DNA of 64,000 bases, taken from Triops longicaudatus. Its lineage: Eukaryota; Arthropoda; Branchiopoda; Notostraca; Triopsidae. A program made the translations under genes and the position numbers. The DNA is taken from contig JAGQDJ010000118.1 of NCBI GenBank assembly GCA_022885665.1, positions 1 to 64,000 on the forward strand. The letters are read 5' to 3'. Shown here piece by piece: positions 60,269-64,000 of this stretch (its first letter is position 1; each line of letters starts with the position of its first letter). The notes below the pieces were generated by a model, which saw only the letters and a program-made list of their open reading frames with translations, searched no databases and was not told where the DNA came from.

Positions 60269-60503
60269 GCTTTGTCTAGGAGGATATGCAGTGCTATGTC
60301 ATAGCTTTCAACGATCTTCGAGTCTAATTTAAACCTCTATTTACCTTTTGCTATATCCCACTCACAAGCAACATTTGCGTCATTTGTTTGTGCCGCCCCT
60401 TGCGACCGATAACCGTAGCGCTATTCGACGGCGTGATCCGCTTCTAGATCAGTTGTCTCCGCCTTTGCTTCCGAAGTTCTACGGTTCGTCGAAGATAGCT
60501 ACC

Positions 60504-60562
60504 ATGGAAACTATCTCGGGTTTCACTTCTAACGGAAGAAAAATAAATACGTTAAAAATAAT
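60504..60562 (+). CDS. Candidate first coding exon of a gene divergent from Ttc5
   Basis: An ATG in good context (ctaccATGG) opens 19 codons (METISGFTSNGRKINTLKI) and reaches a GTAAGC donor at 60563 in phase 2. It lies head-to-head with TTC5, 236 bp from its ATG, in a relatively G+C-rich segment that looks like a shared promoter. I could not find a convincing second exon before 61.7 kb, so the call rests on start context, donor and position only. Confidence 0.25.
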
Positions 60563-61739
60563 GTAAGCATCAGTGTTGGTTTCAGGATTCGTATGGAGGA
60601 ATTGTAACAAAAGTTTTGTTTACTGTATTTATACACATTACTCTTTTGATGTAGTCTGATATGTTCTCGAAATAAGGTGTGTTTTTTAACACTAAACACT
60701 GTTGCTTTTAGGGTAGTACTCAGCCTGTACTACAATGTGAGTAATTTCGTAACTGAATTAGTTTCGCACTGTATAATACTGAGATTTTTTCGTAATGCGA
60801 AGAAGTTTAAAAGAATAGTCTAAAATCTTGATGCGTTTGGAGCTTTTCAGTGAAATTCAAAGCTTCCCTTCGCTTGGCAATGGTTAGGCTTTCAATTTTT
60901 TTCAGTCATATTCCTTCACTCTTGTGTGCTCTGTATTAAATGCCACTATCAAAAAATTTCAAAGACGAGAAAATGCGAAATTTGAAAGAGTGAAAGGTTG
61001 TTAAATCAGAACATGAAGCTATTCGTGGAACTTTCGGCTCGAACTTTCAGGAACTAGTGTCTGTCTAGGATTTCCGCTTACCCGAAAGTAGACGAAGTGG
61101 TGTAAACTTCGACTACCATTTTTATTTATTCGGAAAACGGTCTTAGAAGTGAGTTACAGAAAATCTACTGAAATAGATACCCAACTATGTTAACTACATT
61201 ATTTGCCTAAAAATAACTTCGAAAGTCTTCGCAACTTTTCTTTATTTTAGTTTTCCAAACTTTCTCAAAATCGCCATTTTGAAAATGTGGTCCAAATCCC
61301 GACTACATGGGGAAAGTGGTACGAATTAATTGCCTAAACAGAATTAAAATCGGAATTATTCAGTTAAAAGTATTTACAACGAAACGCAGATGTATAAAGT
61401 ACAAAAACAGCCCAAACAAATACGCCGAATGCTAGCTACACAACACTGTTTGTGGCTGCTTTAAGACATTCGAAAGAGTTTGGCGTAGGACGTACTGACG
61501 CGACTGCATTAGCCAGAGGCATGGATAAGCTTATAGCACCACGCTGCCTAGCCGGAGGGGGCGCTGACTTCACGTGTACTTCTAGTTAAAATAATAGTAA
61601 AAATGAAGAACACTTTTCTTATAAGGTACGCAATGATAGATTCCGTGTTCCATTCCACTTTGTCATGTTTGCATCTGTGGTATCTTTGTGAGTTTTCCCC
61701 GACCCGTTTGCTGTGATAGAGATATTTCTAAATCACAAC
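60563..61739. other. Spacer right of Ttc5
   Basis: Mostly AT-rich. A stop-free stretch near 61398-61587 on the plus strand has less AT bias (GRTDATALARGMDKLIAPRC) but no ATG-led or splice-supported model, so it is noted and not called. Confidence 0.4.
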
Positions 61740-61769
61740 ATGGAAGCTGCTTCGTTATTTAAATCTCTG
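61740..61769 (+). CDS. Candidate first coding exon interrupted downstream by a pogo-like element
   Basis: ATGGAAGCTGCTTCG begins a 10-codon exon (MEAASLFKSL) after a leader with 'aatcacaac', ending at a strong donor GTAAGT at 61770. The pogo-like element begins 11 bp further on. If the exon is real, the element sits in intron 1 and the rest of the gene lies beyond the right edge; I see no acceptor exon that I can support in 63.5-64.0 kb. Confidence 0.3.
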
Positions 61770-62455
61770 GTAAGTCAGTAGGGGAGAGTCGGGTGCTCTG
61801 ACACACTTTTTACTCAAACTTTTTTCTTACAAAAGTTATAAACAAATGTTAATTATTCTAACGCTGTTCTATAGGGAACTCTTTCCAGCACTTGTGCTAA
61901 TTTTTCGCCACTCTTCGAAAAAACCGTTTAATTGTAAAAAAAGATTTCCCAGACGTCGTCTGTGTGTCATAATACCCGAACTTGGAAGGTGCTATGACAC
62001 GCCTCGGGTGAGCTATGACACATAACTAAACTTTGTTTATTTCAGCCGTTTATTGATATATTGTAACGCAGAAAAACATAATTATGTAAAGATAAAAAAC
62101 GGGCAGCTAAAATGGGAGACACTGGGTCATATTTTAACACTGGGTTATGTTTTAAAAGTTAAAGCTCCGAATTTTCATTCGAGTGGCTCGAAGAAGATGC
62201 GCCGTTGAACAAGGTTTTCTTCGCACGAGGAGACTTATTTCCTTTCAGCCGAGGAGCTGCAGCCATTTTCTTACCATTCTTCTGTTCTATTTCAGCTATC
62301 AGTTGTTTTCTTTCTGGAGTTTCCGTAATAACTCTGCTCTTGGCTCGCTTCCTCTTCCCAGGCCCCACTGATTGTCGTGGTGCTGCCTTTGCTAACGGCC
62401 TTACCTCCTCAGGTGAAACAACTAAGGCTGGGAGTGTCGGAGACCCTGATATTTC

Positions 62456-62860
62456 TTACTGATTTGCAGTGATGCTGGGCTGCTGATTTTCAGATACTTC
62501 ACTAACAGGCCTGTCTGTTACGAAAGAAGATAGGAACTCTTCCTCGGGAATAGCGTTCCTATCGAAAGGGAAAATGCCTGCTTTAGCAAAGCCCTTTGCA
62601 ATGTTGCTCAACATACAGGCTCTTGGGAAGGCAGTCCCCACAAGGCCGGCAATATTATAAATTGTAACAGGCTTTCCGGGATTGTTCATCATCCACGAAT
62701 TCATGGCATCGTTGTAGAATCTTTTCAGTGGGCCGTAGACTGAAAGGTCCAGTGGTTGTAGTCTGTGACTACAGTGGGGGGGAAAAGTGATAACCACGAG
62801 CCCAGACTCTTCGGCATGCTTTAGTATGTCCAGAGAAATATGACCATTAACAGTAGGCAC
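62456..62860 (-). pseudogene. Truncated DDE transposase fragment of the pogo-like element
   Basis: A 134-codon open frame matches the C-terminal half of pogo/jerky-type transposases: the HISLDILKHAEESGL region, FPPHCSHRLQPLD, VYGPLKRFYNDAMNSWM, IYNIAGLVGTAFPRA and GIFPFDRN. The catalytic segment upstream is absent. The codon before GH is AAT (Asn) where these enzymes carry Asp. The continuous frame suggests recent decay or a deletion derivative mobilised by another copy. Confidence 0.8.
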
Positions 62861-63358
62861 CTGTTGTCCTTGCTACACCTCGCGTATTGAATGCAGTTGG
62901 CTCTTCCTCAGGCTCTGTTATTTAACCAAATTGACGCTACATATAATTGAAAACTGAAAAATACGTTTTTCTAGTTATATCATACATAACATTGATTTCC
63001 CATTAATTTTTAGCTGTATTTTCTTGAGGTCGGGTGCTATGACACGTGTCAAACATGCCGACTAGACGTGTGTTACAATAGCCGACACCACCATCTTGAA
63101 GTAAACAGCAGTTTTCTCCAAGACGCCGCTGAATTCAACAAAAATTTCCAAGGTTTCAAGTACATAAGACTAACACGTATCACCTGACAAGTACTGGTTA
63201 TTTTACGTAGCATACACCTGGTTTGACAGAGTTCAGTTGAGCACCCGAAACATTTACAGAGGGTGTGAAAAAAACAACTTTTAATTCTTTCCTCGCGTCC
63301 ACGCAACTTTTCTGTTTTGAAACTACGTTAAAACATTGGTACTATAAATGTCTTTAAA

Positions 63359-63513
63359 CAGTTTAAGTCTTTTACGGAAATTCCCAATAGATGATTTTAT
63401 AATAGCGTTGTGTCATAGCACACCCGTGTCAAAGCNCAGTTTAAGTCTTTTACGGAAATTCCCAATAGATGATTTTATAATAGCGTTGTGTCATAGCACA
63501 CCCGTGTCAAAGC
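63359..63513. repeat. Second identical duplication around a single N
   Basis: About 76 bp starting 'cagtttaagtcttttacgg' and ending 'cacccgtgtcaaagc' occurs directly before the N at 63436 and exactly again after it, inside the right end of the pogo-like element. It has the same form as the 53903 case and probably the same assembly cause. Confidence 0.85.
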
Positions 63514-63527
63514 ACCCGACTCTCCCC

Positions 63528-64000
63528 TACACGTGAGTTTCATTTTTTTTGTGTTTTCAATTTAAACAATACGGTCAAAACAGCCGTACTTCATCGTAGC
63601 GCGCTTGATACGGTACGTATGTACCGTATTACAGTATAGGAAAACGGACAATTTGCATATTTAGTTAAAAATCAGTAAGTAGGAGTTGTTTATAGCCGAT
63701 TCTCTAGCTCACACTGAGTACTATTATGGTAATTTGTGTGGATTCTTTTTCAAGATTGAAACAAATGATGTGTTATATAAAACGCTTTTGACCGAATTGA
63801 ATGCCCATTTCATTCCCAACATTCTGTGAAACGCTGCAAAAATTAATAAAAATCACCAATGTTGGTGATCTGCACAATTTTTGGTTTGTAATTCTTTGTG
63901 CTTCGGCTGTACGTTCACTTTGATGGGAAATCTCGCATACTGTGTTTATCTGTTGTCGACAAAATGCATCTTGTCATTTAATCTGTGATTTTCGGGGTGA
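63528..64000. other. Right edge of the window
   Basis: AT-rich sequence after the pogo-like element, with a short palindromic 'tacggtacgtatgtaccgta' near 63610-63631. I see no supported exon; if the 61740 exon is real, this would be the remainder of its first intron. Confidence 0.4.

Larger units (their letters stand above)
61781..63527 (-). mobile_element. Pogo/Tigger-like DNA transposon, internally deleted
   Basis: Terminal inverted repeats GGGGAGAGTCGGGTGCTCTG (left) and its near-complement at 63507-63527 are flanked by TA on both sides (61779-61780, 63528-63529), the target-site duplication of Tc1/mariner/pogo elements. The minus strand keeps the C-terminal part of a DDE-type transposase (62456-62860): FPPHCSHRLQPLDLSVYGPLKR, then NPGKPVTIYNIAGL and GFAKAGIFPFDRN, and a further frame at 62159-62368 (GKRKRAKSRVITETPERK). 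The N-terminal DNA-binding part and first catalytic Asp are missing, and the expected DGH reads NGH. The element cannot be autonomous. About 76 bp of its right part is duplicated around an N (see separate entry), so its true length is about 1.67 kb. Confidence 0.85.

Overview
This is a eukaryotic genome window, most likely from an arthropod. It holds spliced genes with GT-AG introns, many of only about 60 to 150 bp, in AT-rich DNA. Degenerate copies of TAACC/TTAGG-like sequence are scattered through introns and spacers. The gene set is animal: a PVR/VEGF-receptor-like kinase with an Ig ectodomain, ISWI, UBE3A, arylsulfatase B, GOLT1, PGRMC, ARL14EP and TTC5. Compact genes would suit a branchiopod crustacean such as Daphnia, but the sequence alone does not settle species. 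I built exons by hand from splice sites and reading frame. For every gene model listed as confident, the exon lengths sum to a multiple of three and the protein length fits the family.

Layout. 1-7.8 kb is gene-free: a MITE, an interspersed repeat also found inverted at 12.2-12.9 kb, degenerate 'ataacgcgag' repeats and an (AAT)n microsatellite. 7.8-9.7 kb is a decayed duplicate of the kinase-tail end of the receptor gene. 14.4-26.8 kb (minus) is the intact receptor tyrosine kinase: 25 coding exons, 1504 codons, with the signal-peptide exon 3.2 kb upstream of the rest. 31.1-31.7 kb (plus) is GOLT1. 32.9-35.4 and 35.8-39.0 kb (minus) are two tandem arylsulfatase B genes. ISWI (39.5-43.4 kb, plus) starts head-to-head with the second, behind a good TATA box. 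46.7-52.3 kb (minus) is UBE3A. 53.0-55.0 kb is a long-inverted-repeat (foldback-like) element holding a truncated pogo-like fragment. 56.3-57.0 kb (plus) is PGRMC and 57.4-57.9 kb (plus) ARL14EP. TTC5 (58.4-60.3 kb, minus) converges on ARL14EP. 61.8-63.5 kb is a pogo/Tigger-like element with TA target-site duplication, 11 bp downstream of a candidate first exon of a gene running off the right edge.

The genes are unrelated housekeeping, signalling and chromatin genes, not one pathway. The most notable points are: an HGD in place of HRD in the receptor's catalytic loop, with HRD kept in the dead duplicate; intron difference between the paired sulfatases; a 34-bp perfect palindrome; several mobile-element footprints; and two single-N positions that each separate identical flanks and look like unresolved assembly overlaps. 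I did not find a clearly new biological system. The least explained coding-like stretches (30.9, 44.5, 45.9, 60.5 and 61.7 kb) are listed with low confidence.
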